A stretch of 64,000 bases of DNA from Hyaloscypha bicolor E (lineage: Eukaryota; Ascomycota; Leotiomycetes; Helotiales; Hyaloscyphaceae), in assembly GCF_002865645.1 (NCBI RefSeq), contig NW_020194667.1, forward strand, positions 310,001 through 374,000, read 5' to 3'. The notes under the pieces are model-generated. The model worked only from the letters and a program-made list of their open reading frames with translations. It was not told the origin of the DNA and did not search any database. Positions 21,362-33,814 of this stretch are shown here, one piece after another (positions within the stretch are counted from its first letter, which is position 1; every line of letters starts with the position of its first letter). A program made the position numbers and the translations under genes.

Positions 21362-23526
21362 AATTTTGACGAATGCTCAAGCTGTGTACCTCGTTTAGGC
21401 GACGCGCCTGCCCCTTGATTCAGCCGTGCGCGTGTTTATCTTCTTCGGGAATACCAACGCCCCCCTTTGCTATCGCCAACATCATCCAGCTATCCATTTC
21501 ATCACTGCCATTTGATCGAGAGAGTGCGGTGGGCGTGCGTAGTATTGGGAGTAGGATCATGGACGGAAAGAGGGTTGATTGAGGGTCAGAAGTGGCTTTG
21601 AGCTATGGCGTCCACCACCAATATTCTCGACATCATCGAAGATGGCCCCCAAGTATTTACAGACAACAACATCTTCACCAACCCTGATATTGTCCGCTGC
21701 ATTGACAATTCAGGATTCGGTAGAATCGGTTGATGTGTTGGGACCTCTCAGAAAAGTCTCGCTACCAAAAACTGAGCCTTCTTAGTTGAGGCTACTCAAC
21801 GACTCACAAACATATCTGGTCCCAGCTTTGCATCTATCTCGGCCTTCGCCTTCAGGTCCCGGTCGTCGATATTCTCCTCAGCGGTACATCCAGAGGCTTT
21901 CTACGCCTCAATGGCAATTCACCCCGAACTGCGACAACTCTTCCACCAGCGAAAGTCGGCTCTTGCTATCAGTGGCCTAGACGGTTTAACGACAGATATA
22001 CTGGATATGCTGCATTTTCTCGACTCAGATCAATGTGAACGTGGAGTAGCTATTCCTTGGGTTGAGAACGGCGATTTGCGACTCCACACTATCTCGTCTC
22101 AGCTACAAATCGGTGTTTAAGGATGGGTAGACCCGTTAGTATTGATGTCTTGTCTCATCGGGGATGTGATCTGATGTTGATCAATCTTGCCAAAGCGCAT
22201 GCGGATGCTGGTATGTTGAAAGAGATGAAAACCGGGAGGACTTTGTGGTAATGATGGGATGGTGGGTGTATTGACCTATCCCAGAATCCAAATGGAAAGC
22301 GGTAGAACATGTCATTATTATGCCAACTATTTATCCACTTTCACCTTGACCTGAAGCTATTCCAGTGAGATTTGGACTAATCAACTTAGATGTTGATCCG
22401 AGAGGGGGGACCATTTCAGAGTGGAACACTTAGAGCATATTGAGTCATCATACAATTAGATAGTCAGCGACGAAGGCGACTTTTCGAAGCGAGACTGTCA
22501 AATCGCCGCCTACCTTAATGTTCCATGCCGTCAAGGAGCAAGGCAGCAAGCTTGATCAACTCCTGACTCTTGACAGAAAAAGGAAGGCTTTGTGCGCCGA
22601 ACCCCTCCCCCTCGATCCCCAAAATATTAAATAATAAGTGCGCCTTGCATTCAAGCTCATCAGCCTGCTTGCCAGCACTCCCAAGGATCGAGTCAACCAC
22701 TCCTCCTCCCGATATCACCTTGATACATTGCCAAGACGCCGGGACCTGGTTGTCTATCTCTCCCAGAGAACGACTTTATTACAAAGTTCTTCTCTACAGA
22801 AGTGAGGCAAACTTGCAACCCCTCCTCCAAAGACTTCGAAGAGTTCGGTGACCGCCCAAGACACTTGTCGGAGGCCCCGCCGCTTGCAAAAAATCTCGAC
22901 ACCACCTTGATTCTTTACCATACACGGGGTACAGAAAGAATACAACTCCATACACGACACTGCTCCACAAAGGTGAGTCAGACTTGCAACGCCCCCTCCA
23001 AGGAAATCCTAAAGGTCGGTGAAGGCCCAAGTCGAAACCAAAGAACTCGTCACACTTTCGCTTAGCACAATACGTGGCGTGGCAGCGGAGAAGTTTCTGG
23101 CAAATTCATCGCATATCTTCAATTATCAACGGCTTCCACCCTTTCTCAACAAAGATGGGGACATAGATGAATCCTTGCAACTAGCACAGTATCACCATTG
23201 CATCCCAAGTGGTGGATCCGACATCATTGTTGGCCCAAGATGGCGCGATCGCGGACAGTCAGGGACAAAGAGGGAGGGGAGAAGGAGAAAGCCAAGGTGA
23301 GTTGATCCACATTTCATTTACCGGCACTACGGCGGCCGACAGGGACAATGTCCGCATGGCGCGGTCATGCCAATCGAAAGAATAAATCACTTTTGGACAT
23401 CGGGTCAAACTGAACTTTGTTTGTCACTTTATTCAAGGGCAGCTTTATCTGTTTCTCTTTTGCTTCCAGCTCTCTTCTATTCCCTGATCTGACCATGGCA
23501 TCGACATCCTCTAGGCACAAATATCA
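21362..23526. other. Anonymous relic sequence with coding-like fragments
   Basis: This region lacks a supportable gene. Short open pieces on the plus strand look coding-like but are broken: MASTTNILDIIEDGPQVFTD from 21605, and MAIHPELRQLFHQRKSALAI from 21911 to a stop at 22120. I do not recognise them. Two in-frame diverged repeats occur at 22802-22860 and 22973-23031. The last 200 bp is probably the promoter and leader of the chromodomain gene. Confidence 0.4.
22802..23031 (+). repeat. Two diverged 59-bp direct repeats, 171 bp apart
   Basis: Copy 1 (22802-22860) and copy 2 (22973-23031) share GTGAG, ACTTGCAAC, CTCCAA, TCGGTGA and GCCCAAG in order. The period is a multiple of three, and both copies read in the same open frame (RQTCNPSSK and SQTCNAPSK). 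This suggests a former protein repeat or a local duplication. Confidence 0.6.
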
Positions 23527-23554
23527 ATGGACCCAGACAGCCGGAAACGCGTAG
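23495..23554 (+). other. Upstream ORF overlapping the chromodomain gene start
   Basis: A 19-codon frame starting at ACCATGG (strong context) begins 32 bp before the main ATG. It runs in another frame and stops at 23552-23554, inside the main coding region. If the leader includes it, it would reduce initiation at the main start. Confidence 0.5.
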
Positions 23555-26500
23555 GAGAGTCGTTAAGTACACAACGCAGCGTGCCGAAGTCGAGGAACCG
23601 CAAGTCTCGCGCAGCATCATCTTCACCAGCACCTCGGCACAGCGCCCCCAAGAAGAAATCCCACCGCAGAAAAGACGAAGGCCCCGAGAAGGTATATTCT
23701 TTGGCAGATCCTGGAATACTCGATCAGAAGGAAGAGAAAGGAAAGGTCTATTACCTGGTCAATTGGGCCGATGATCCAGAGACCGGTCGAAAGTTCGATC
23801 CAACTTGGGTAGGTCATAACTTCTCTTACTACGTTAAGGCGCAACTAATATATCTTGCATAGGAACCTTATAACTTCGTAACTCCCGACGTCGTCGCAGC
23901 TTGGCAGAGCAAGAAGTCACCGGTTGGAGGAACAAGGGCGGAGGGTGCTTCGGATAGTCAACAACGACAGTTCATCGACCTGACAGAAGAAGACGACTCC
24001 ATTCAAGACAGCCAGCCTCCCCGTCCAGCAAAACGCCGCAAGATTACACACGGCCCCAATCCAACGTCAGAAGAACAAATCCCCGCGAAGAAACCAAGAA
24101 AAGCTGGCACAATTGAATCGGCGAGATTCCAATCTGTTTCCCAAGAATCTGTGGCTCAAGAAGAGAGACCGAATGAGATCAAGGATAGTTACGAGGAAGA
24201 GCAGCAGTTGAGATTGGCTGGAGTTGGGAACGCGAGGGTTGAGATTCCAGGGCCACAAGAGGGTTTTGATCGTGACGCCTACTCCAGGGTGGTCACATCA
24301 TCCCAACCTTCTCAACCTTTGTCCACGTCCCAACTACCGCAAACCTTGCAATCGCAAAACCTTTCTTCATCACAGCTGCAGACTCCAGCACCGCGTCACA
24401 AGTACTCCTCCCTCATCTGGGACGAGGACATTGAGGGGGTGGTTCCAGATTCGCAGGAGCAGCCGGGATCGTCCTCTTACAAGCCATCAGAGACCCCAAT
24501 CTCCAAGACTGTATCAACTTCGCCGGAGAATAGTGAGGCCCCCACGGGGACAGATTTCGTCGCTAGGCTTGGAAGCACTCAAGTGACGTCTGGTGAAGAC
24601 TTTAGCCCTTCTGCGACAGTGGATAGTGCATCTGCAGAGCCATTCTTCACTCAAGCAAGCTACGTAGACAAAGGAGCGCAGTCCAGCTCTGTGCAGACCG
24701 CATCAAGCGCAGCACCATCCTCAGCTCGGAATCAGATTTATGCTTCTGCCCAGGAGTTGAGGGACAATCAAGTCCGAGAGAGTGAGCCTCTGAACGTGCC
24801 TCCAATACCTGAGAACTCCCCTGTGCAGCTTGAAGTGGAAGCATCCCCTTTGCAGGACTTAGGGACATCAATAGACACTTCGCTGCACTCAGTTGTCACA
24901 CCAGCATCGCAGGGATTCCAAGCTGTTCAACGTTCCAGCGGACTTCCAGATACGACTGAATCGCTGCACCACTTCTCGCCCCGTCCAGCAGAAGAGCAAA
25001 CTTCTTCACCAGATTTGCACTTGTCTTCAGATTCTTTTCTTCAGCCTGACGAGGCGAGATCTAAAGAAGGAGAATTTCTGAAGTCACCAACATCACTTGA
25101 TGAGATACCATCTTCTCCACCCAACCTGCCCACCTCTCAAAATTTTCTCCCTTTTCACAAAGCTAGCACTATAGAAAAGGACACAACTCATCAGCACTCG
25201 CAGCCCAGCCAATCACCACAACCAGAGGTTCAGACAAGTTCAAGCATAGAATTTGGAACCCAGGTACCCCTTGAACAGGTCGAGGACGCCTATCTTGTTC
25301 CATTATCATCTTACATACGTTCGTCTTCCATCGCTCCATCTCCGGTGCCTTTGGTTGAAAGGTAAGCTCACTAGTCTGTCCTTTTCCTTAACATTTGTTT
25401 CTAACAAAATAGTCACATTCCAATCAAAAGACCCGCAAACCAGCTAGTCTCATCTTTAGAGAGTGAGCAGTCACGAACATTACGAGAAGAGTCCTACCAG
25501 CCCCCATTGCTCAGTGAAAGACCACTCTCAACTTTGGAGGGTGCGTTACCCGCTGGTATAGCAAGTCAAGCTTCACTCGCGGCGCCAGCAACGCCTGTTC
25601 AGACACCTCGAGACGACATTGAGGAAGGCTCGGCAGAGACAACTAGCATTGGTGCAGACCCACCTTTTCTGAGTATAAATACGCAGGCCTCGCCTTCACC
25701 TTCAAAATCCCAAGGTCTTCCGTCGCAAAGAGGGCCAGAGAAGCGGAGTCAAGAGTCTTCCAACAGTCTTCCAAGTCCTCCGTTCGAGAAGACAGATTCG
25801 TCTGCTGAACAATTTGCGCAGTTCACATCCCAAAATCAACCTTCGTCACCGCTTCAGCACGGACAAAGCTTAGATATAGCTGGGCAGCAGTCTTCTCCAG
25901 AAAGACCTTCGACGCGACATCAATCAATTTTGACCTTCGAGACAAGAACCTTTAAGCAATCCCAGTCTCCGCAACCCGCCCGTCAAACATTCGCACCCAG
26001 ACAATACGAACAAACAACTGGAGCTAGCGGAAGTTGTCGTTCTCCCAAAGCGTCTGTCACAATTGATTTGACAATGGACGATCCACCTGTCTCCACTCCG
26101 ACTAAGCCGGACAACCCCGTGTTGGCGAAGCTGAAATTGAGGAAGGCAGAGGCTCTTGCTAGGAGAGCTGCAGAGCGAGAACGAGCTACGAGTGCTTCGA
26201 GATCTCTTCCTCAATCACCAGCTCCTCCTTCGCCCGCTCTTCAGTCACCCGCTCTTCAATCGCCAGCTCGTTTGTCGCCGGAACCAGCAGCAGCAGCGGC
26301 AGCAGCGGCCGGAGCAGTAAAAAATGTCGCCGTAATTGCAAACCAGGCCCTGCCCTTGCAGCAAACGATCGAGGAAGTTGCGCCCGCTCTTAAGCCAATT
26401 GTGTCCCCAAAAGCTTCCCCTGAGGCCGAGGCCGAGCCTGAAGCAGAATTACCAGTGACAAGTTTGCGCATTCTTCTCCAAGACCCAGAGGAATATGCGA

Positions 26501-28681
26501 TTCCGTTACCTATGGTCTCGTATGCCCGAGATGTCTATGTGAATGCGATCAGGGCCCGTAAGAGCCAGAGATACGCTTTTCTCACGGACGAGGTGTTCGA
26601 CTCTAGCTTAGTGGGGGAGATTGACGCTATGATGGACGAGTTAGACCAACTTTGTAGTCACCAAGATCTGATTGAGGATGATTTTTCGACACAGAGGATG
26701 GAGGTGGTTGAACGGCAAGCCAAATGGGCAGAAAATGTCAGCACGAAATGTATCTTCTTGGCCGAGTTTCTGTCCTTGATGCAAACGGAGGCCAAACAAA
26801 TTGCCATTCTCGTCCGTCCTGGCCGGATGCTTGAGATTCTCGAGGCACTCTTCACCTGGCATGGCTTTGTTTATAGTCGAGCTGATCGGCCAGGCTACAC
26901 CGGAAATACTTCTGGTGGTCCAATGCAGATCAGTCTGATCCCCACCCGAGGGGAGATACTTGAATTCGATCCTCCGTCGGTTGTGATCGCATTCGACTCG
27001 ACCTACACTTCCGTGCCGTTCCTGAAAGGCTTACGGGCCACCCCTACATTTCCGAACAAGCTTGTACCACTTCTCTCTCTTGTTGTCACCCATTCGATCG
27101 AACATCTGGAGAAGTGTTTCCAGCCAAACCTTGAGCCGGTGGAGCGAAAGATCAAGCTAGTCAGCTGCTTAACGCAGATAGCAGATGGCGTCGGCAAATT
27201 AGGCATCGGATATCTCGATCCTCCACTTGCTGCGAAGGCTGTTGCTGAATATGTGGTGAATAGCACCATTGATGGCACGTGGCCTCTGCTTCCAATGCCT
27301 GATATTGAGGATTTGAAACTGGACATCGACAGCTCCCAACCACAGCAACCTCAAGAACAGCCGACTGACATGCCATCAAGCGATACATCTCTGGCGCAAG
27401 TGTCTCAATTTGGCATGAAGCGTCAATTGGTAAGTTATCAGAATCACAACATCTCAAGCAAATGCTAATTGTTCAAAGGAGATTGAAGACGATGCTGGCC
27501 GTGAGTCTCCCAAAAGACAAAGATTTACTCCAATCCCTGGTGAACCAGACCCTACTCACGTCAGTGATACGGTCCTTCATACATCCTCACGCAAAACTCC
27601 ATCAGCTTCTGCAGAATTGAGCGAGACGATGGAAAAGGCGAACACTTTAGATGACGAGCAGGGTGCCCAGGTCTCGACCCTCCTAAAGAAGGTTCGTTTC
27701 CATCTCACCTTTACCCAATGGCCTGCTAACAGATCGTAGGTCACTGATCTAGAAATCCAGCTCCGAAGCAGAGAAGCAACTGAATCCGAGCTACGACAGT
27801 CGAATCAAGACCTCGAAACCCGCTGTCAAGACTACGAATCAAGTATTGCGGCTATCCAACCCAAGTACCAAGAAGCACTCAACGACCGTGGTGAATTCGA
27901 ACACGAAATGAACCTCGCCTCGGATCGACAAACACACCTACGAAAAGAACTCGAGAATAAAGATACTGAAGTCACTAAACTCCGAGAGCTGAAAGCTACT
28001 CTCGAGAAAGAGCTTACCGAAGCACGAATGGCCCTCTCTTCTTCCTCGATCCCCGAGATCGCAGAAATGGGAAAGATGAAAGAAGATCTCGCCAAGGAGA
28101 AATCTGAGAAGGAACGCCTGCAAAAACGCTTGACGAACATGCAAGGCGATCTCGAGTACATGCGCAACAACTACCAAAACTCCTCGACCCTAGCCGCTGA
28201 ACACGCATCCGAGAACCAAGCTTTGCAAGTCGAGCTTGCACAGTTGAGAGAGAAGGACAAGCGGGACATGGTGCGCATCCACGAGATCCAGAAGAATAGC
28301 GAGGTTGCAGAGTACTTGCGACGGGTGAAGCAGCTAAAGGAGCAGAATTCTGATTTAGAGCGGGAACTGGAGAAGAAGCAAGAGGAGCTAAGGGCTGTGA
28401 TGAATGGTCGGCGTGCCACGAGGGGTACCAGCGTCCCGCGAAGTCCTAGAATGGGTACTGGTGGCACCATGTCACCGAATCCTAGACCGATGGGCAGAGC
28501 AATGCAGATGGGTAATATCGGAATGGCGATGGCGGGTGGAAATGGTGGAAGTCGTGGCAATAGTCCGGCACCTGGAGACCTAGGTGGCTTCCGTGGAACG
28601 GGGACTTTCGTTGGAGAGGCGCTGTTCCAGGATAATCGCGGGCCGGGCGGAGTGAGATGGGGAAATCATCTGCAGCAGTAA
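23527..28681 (+). CDS. Chromodomain / HDA2-3 protein, HDA1-complex subunit (CDP-2-like)
   Basis: Five exons (23527-23808, 23863-25361, 25413-27429, 27479-27691, 27740-28681) give about 1,650 residues; introns are 48-54 bp. The chromodomain is at about 55-112 (VYYLVNWADDPETGRKF, then DPTW joined to EPYNFVTPDVV). About 800 residues of Ser/Pro/Gln-rich disordered sequence follow, with SUMO-interacting-like FIDLTEEDD and TIDLTMDD. The HDA2/3 domain is at about 945-1,215 (SLRILLQDPEEYAIPLPMVS, then KQIAILVRPGRMLEILEALF). A long coiled coil (about 1,340-1,560) and a Gly/Met-rich tail complete it. Neurospora CDP-2, which joins HP1 and histone deacetylase HDA-1 in the HCHC heterochromatin complex, is the nearest known design. 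The inferred role is deacetylation and silencing of AT-rich DNA. Orthology needs a tree. Confidence 0.85.
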
Positions 28682-29264
28682 TGCCTATGGTTGTCTGTAG
28701 TCATAGAGGATACCAGGGTGGATATCTGGGGGCAAGTGGTGGCGGTACATAGATTGCGATGATGAAGGGATGAGGGGCGGCGTTCGGTGGCTGGTGGGGA
28801 TTGCATAAGCATAGTGCCTCGGATTTATGAGCGGAGGCTTTTTTCTATTTGAGAATGAAGCGTTGATTCTACATAAACCTCTCGTATACTTCTGCCCTGA
28901 CCTGATCATCTTTACTCCTGCTGATTTAACGTCTCTTACTTTTGCTGGTGGTCTCGCATCAGTAGAGAAACTTCAATGTACCAAATCCTGCGAAACAATA
29001 GAAAAGGGCGAAATGTGCGAGAAGCCATGGGACAGGGAAATGAATAAAGAAAAGCTCGAGAATACCGTATTCTGCGTCACGTCACGTCAGAAGGGAGGGG
29101 AAGTGAATTTTAGAGTCATCCGCGAGTGTCTTCATTATCTATGTAGACATCAGCCAGCTTAACTTGCCATTCAGACGAAAGCGCCACCATAGCACAACCA
29201 TCATGCAACCCTTCCCTTCCTAACAAAACGAAAAAGCGCCGAAAAGAACCAGAGCCGCACCACT
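28682..29264. other. Convergent 3' region between chromodomain gene and uL4
   Basis: Two genes converge here, so both 3' UTRs lie in this 580-bp stretch. Minor open frames are unconvincing. Confidence 0.5.
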
Positions 29265-30679
29265 CTAATCCTCCTTCAAGACCTTCGCGAACGGCGTCTT
29301 AGCAGCTCGCTCCGGCTTGCCGGCATCCAATCCCTTCGTGCCAATCTTCTCCTTGGAGTAACCAGCAGCGTATGGGTTGAGTCGGAGAAGAACTTGCTTG
29401 TTTTGCAGCGGGTTCTTCTTCTGAACGCCTGCGCGCTTGGTTCTCGATTGGCCGATTGCAGCGCGGATCACGGCTTGCAGTTCGGAGGAATTGATCAGGC
29501 GGCCGACATCAGCTTGTGTGACGGAGGGCGAGGGGAGGAGGAAGTCCTTCTTCAGGCCTGAGGGGACGGTCGTGCTACCGTAGATGGTGTCGAGAGCCTT
29601 GAAGGCAGCGGAGGTCCAGATGATGAAGCGGCCGAGGTGTCCACCTGGTGCAAGTTGCAAGAGGTTCAGGGCGAAGACGGAGGAGGTCTCGACACCGGCG
29701 ATGTTGCGGAATGCGCGGGCGAGCTCTTTTCCATCAACCTCGGGGTCGTAGACAACGAGGGGTCCACGGCGTTGGCGGTGGCGGCGTCCTCGGAGCTTGC
29801 CCTTTCCTGCACGCAGCTTGCGGGACTTCTTGACCTTGTCGACGTCTGCGGATGCACCAACTGACTTGAGAAGGGCGAGAGCACCGGAGGTCTTTGCAAT
29901 CGCGGCACCTTCGAAGACCGAGGAGTTGATGACGAGGGGGACTTCGGGGACGGTGGACACTTGGTGACCACGAGCCATCAGGAGAGCTGGGACGGAGGAT
30001 GCGGCCAAGGCGGAAACGGTAGCGTATCGCCTGCTGTGGTCAGTATGTTGGAGTTGGGGAGGGGTAGGATGTACTCACTTCTGGCCAAGGTTGATCTTTT
30101 GGTGCCACTTTCTCCAGACCTTGGTGGGTGCGAACATACGACCAGATCTGCACATGTTGCCGAAAGCAGCTTGTCCAGCACGGTGGGTTCCTCCTCCAGA
30201 GACACGGGGAATACGGGCAACAGCGCGACCTGTGTTGATGTAAAATTAGCCATATAGTATTCCTGTGTCCCATTTCATCTGCACAAATTGTAATAATTCC
30301 ACCACAAATACGCCGCTCTTCTCCCCCTCAGATAGTCGCATTTCTCCGCCCTCCACACCCCAAATGAAGCAAATTGTGTGTACTAACCAGTACCCCAGGA
30401 CTCAGCAGAAGTTTGGTGACCAGCCTTCTCGCTCACGGCATATGGTTGACGCTTATTCTTGGCCATTCCGGTGTGGACGGTTTGGACTATATCGGGTCGG
30501 ATGGGCGAGAGGAACACCTATACAATCCCAATCAGTTCAATTCCCCCCAGTGTCCAATCCCTTCCCCATCCTCCATCAATGGGAGTCTTCTGAGCGTATC
30601 GTACCTTTGGGAGAGGGTGAGTCGCACCACTGGCAGAGCCATCGGCGGACAGGATGCTGACAGTAGGACGGGAAGCCAT
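29265..30679 (-). CDS. RPL4: 60S ribosomal protein uL4 (RPL4)
   Basis: This is a core protein of the large ribosomal subunit lining the exit tunnel. Four exons (30679-30605, 30517-30388, 30229-30079, 30030-29265) give 373 residues, normal for fungi. Exon 1 is [20 protein letters not shown]. Exon 2 carries [20 protein letters not shown] and exon 3 the conserved [20 protein letters not shown]. Exon 4 carries [18 protein letters not shown] and a basic C-terminal extension. Intron donors are GTACGA, GTTAGT and GTGAGT. Three introns in the first 120 codons is typical of fungal ribosomal protein genes. Intron 2 (about 157 bp) was checked for a snoRNA and none is supported. Confidence 0.97.
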
Positions 30680-32036
30680 CTCGAGGGATTGATGACTTTG
30701 TCGTAGATGTCGTTGTCGAGTTGTCGTTGGAGATTCGTCGTCACGAACTTTTCAAATTTGCGAAGTTCAATGTGTGTGCTAGCCTAAGCGAGTGGCTTGC
30801 GGTTAATTATCACGTGGTTATTCCAGCCACACTTCAAAGTCTTCGCAACTCTCCATCAAATATTCAGAATCTTCGACCAGTGTCCTGTACATTCATCATG
30901 ACACGGAATTGTTGCCCCATTTACATCGAAGATGCACGAACCGAAAACTCGGAGCTGCAGACCTCCTACTGCCATCGTACCGCCAGTCCTTGGTACCTTT
31001 GCTCACACTTGCCCGACGAGATGTCCTAAAGTTTCTGTGATGTTGAGAGATACTTCGATCTTGAAAATGGGATATTTCTTGTAACGTTTTTTGCATTGTT
31101 GGGACTCGCAGATGGGAAGCCCGGTGATCATTGCTGCTGCAAGTGTTGAAGTGAGAGGATAAACGCAGTCTTCTTCTGCATGGGATTTGGTTGATGGGGG
31201 TGTATCATACGAAGTCTGGTACAATGTGAATTTCACGACCAAATTCATTCTCTAATTTGTTTGCCTGACGGTTGGAGAAGTCAGAACGTGAAGTCTCGTC
31301 TCAGTGACGGCCGTCACGTGCAGTTTGCCTTGAAGGACAGATATGGGAGTCAAATGCGTTAGTGAGCCCTTTGCTTCCATTATTCCCCTCTAATCGGTTT
31401 AGTGGCCCAATTCCAGTGATTGTGCTTCATGCTGTTGCGACTTTTGCATTCTGATACTGTGTAAGGTCATAAATGAATATGAAATTTCCTAGTCTTGAGT
31501 AATTGACTTTGTTTGCTGTCTGAATTCTCCACACTATCCTGAGCATTCTGAGAGTGGCTGACACCAGCCTTGTGCCCCCTGGTATCAGTCAATGTGAAGG
31601 TGCAACAAACATAGTTGGATCATTCGTCAACATGGCAAGATGCCGTCGCGATGAGTGTTCTGTGGTGTGCAGTACATCCAGCCTTCCGGAGCCAAACTCT
31701 CCAAAGTATAAAGACGGATGTACTTCTCTGATTCCAGCATTCCGCTCCCTTCAGACTTGGCCTTTTCCGATAGAAGCGTCTTACCAAAGAATAATTTTAG
31801 CCCAACAAGCGAGGATGGTCTCTCTTCTTACTCCAGCCCTCCATGTATCGGAAACCGAAAGCAACGCGCTTCAAGCTTTGATTTGGGTTGCGTTGTTTCA
31901 TTTCATAGTCTCGACCATTAGCATTGTTTGGAATTCTATACCAGCCATCCCCTGGTACTGGTTCCCAGCAGAAGCAAATCAAGTACGCTTCCCAAAATGC
32001 CATCCTTATCAAAGGCAAGGCTAATATGGCGGATAG
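30680..32036. other. uL4 promoter region and unresolved 5' part of the next gene
   Basis: The first few hundred bases are upstream of uL4. A plus-strand frame starting ATG at 31718 (MYFSDSSIPLPSDLAFSDRS, Ser/Pro-rich, open to about 31921) could be the first exon of the gene continuing at 32037. I could not join it with good splice sites. No other gene is seen. Confidence 0.35.
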
Positions 32037-33161
32037 ATTGATATTGGTGACGATATTGGAGAGTTGCTCCCGAGCGAAAAGGAGAATCGGACAGGAAAGC
32101 CAGGTCACTTCGAGACACTTGCTACATTTCGCAATGACGAGGAGTTCTGTCTGAAAGACGCACTTGAGCAATACCATGAGAACCCAATACCTTACGCTAA
32201 TGCTCTAGCAGAAGTTGGAAAAGAGATTTGCGAGGTTACTTACCAGAAAGATAGTACAGAGTACCGTGCATTGCGGGCCAAGGATCGCGTCCGTCGGCAG
32301 CGATATTACCACATGATCGAGGGCGTAGATAGAACCTTCACGTTTATGAGTCTAAGGGAATGGTTCATGCCGTGGCAAGCAGTGCGACTCTTCGACACAC
32401 CGAATCAGATTTTCCGAGACTATGTGAATGCAATTGGCATGAAGATCTTGGGATTCGTGGGTTTGATAGACGCGCTGGAGACAACCAATACTTCGAACAC
32501 CGTCAGATGGATCGAAGAATTCGAGAAATTTCGGAAGAACGTCAATAGGCTGTGCCGGGACATCGGTTGCGAAGTTGAGGACTTTCCTACTCTTCAGGAG
32601 ACCATTCAGCGCCTGAAGAGATATGCATCCGAAGAGACGCAGAAGATGTCGCCTCTCTGGGAAGAGAACGCCCGGCTCAAACGCAAACTTGAAGCTCAAA
32701 AACGCATCATCGCTGCCGTGCAGATTCGTTGTACAATCGAGAACTTGGTTCATGCGATCCCGAACAAGGGCAAATACGACGACCGTGCGGCAGGCAACAA
32801 ATGAAAGACACTTTGGAGCGATATTCAGGATGATGTCAAGATCAACGACCAGAGTCCGTTCTGTGCACTGTTGAAAGGCGCTACAGGACACCGGGCCGAC
32901 GATATTGTTAAAGCAGGAGTGAACCTCTATTCTGCCATGAGTGCCGAAATTCATGGATATGAAGGGTTGGACGCCAGCTACGAGCATTTTGACATCCCAA
33001 CGAACAAAATCTCCCGTTCGCTGCTTCCATGTCCCCACAGGGCCTCGAAAGATGTAGATTGGAAAGAAGAAATCAAGAAGTACCCCCATAAGCTGGAAGG
33101 AAACCCAGCGTGTTCCAACAAGTCTTCCAAAAAGTCTCGAGAAGAGCCGTCAAAGGAGTAG
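32037..33161 (+). pseudogene. Uncharacterised coding region with an in-frame TGA
   Basis: I do not recognise this family. From an acceptor-like GATAG at 32036 the frame reads IDIGDDIGELLPSEKE and continues through a helical, charged protein (RWIEEFEKFRKNVNRLC; EENARLKRKLEAQKR, a short coiled coil) to TGA at 32802-32804. After the TGA the same frame continues for 118 codons (KTLWSDIQDDVKINDQSPF, then YEGLDASYEHFDIP) to TAG 33159-33161. Its amino-acid make-up matches the preceding part. TGG (Trp) to TGA by one transition would explain the break. A separate acidic open tail (33188-33322) in another frame suggests a second lesion. The 5' end is unresolved. Alternatives are a 246-residue-plus product ending at the TGA, or readthrough. 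Confidence 0.5.
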
Positions 33162-33814
33162 ATAGAGTCTCTCGGTTTCAGTGAGGAATGTATAAGCAAG
33201 ATTCGGATGAAGGTTCAGGGAAGTCTGGCCCCATAGCTGATACAGAAGAAGAATCATCTACGGATTGGGCGGATTGTCTTGGTGAAGAAGATGACCCAGG
33301 AGATGAAATCCTTGAGTCATAAAAATAATGTGGGACGATGAGGGTTTGAGTTACCCTATAAGCCTCAGCACATTTGGAGACTCTCGAGCTGGAGAAAGTC
33401 GTTCTCGCAACGTACTTATTCTACTTTTCTTGCGGTTGATACTTGGCTTTGCCTGAATTTTGCGATAACATGGAATGAAAAAACCATCTCTCTCTAAGCA
33501 AGACGTATTGTTGTACATTTACCTGCATCGCTGTCTGTACAGTACAGTACAGTACAGTACATTGTGAGTAGCTTCGAAACGGAAAAGGTGAGTATGCAAG
33601 TAAGAGTTGCATGTGTAACTCCTTCTTGTTAGACCTGAAACAAAGGAGCAGCCATATACCTCTGACCAAAAGCCTCCAACGTCAACCTGAGCGCTTTACC
33701 TCCTGTCCAGCTTTCATTTACATCGTAGGATTTTCTCACGCGTTGTTAACGGCTGGCCACTACACTACTGGATCAGCCGTCGGCGCAGCAGGGAAGCACG
33801 CCTTATTCGCATCT
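33162..33814. other. Intergenic with (ACAGT)n microsatellite
   Basis: It contains an acidic open tail at 33188-33322 possibly belonging to the preceding gene, and about five tandem ACAGT units at 33537-33560. No other gene is seen. Confidence 0.5.
33537..33560 (+). repeat. (ACAGT)n microsatellite
   Basis: About five perfect tandem copies of the pentanucleotide, read directly from the sequence. Confidence 0.9.

Noticed and set aside
30230..30387. snoRNA inside uL4 intron 2
   Set aside because: Box C-like and box D-like words occur in the wrong order and without a terminal stem.
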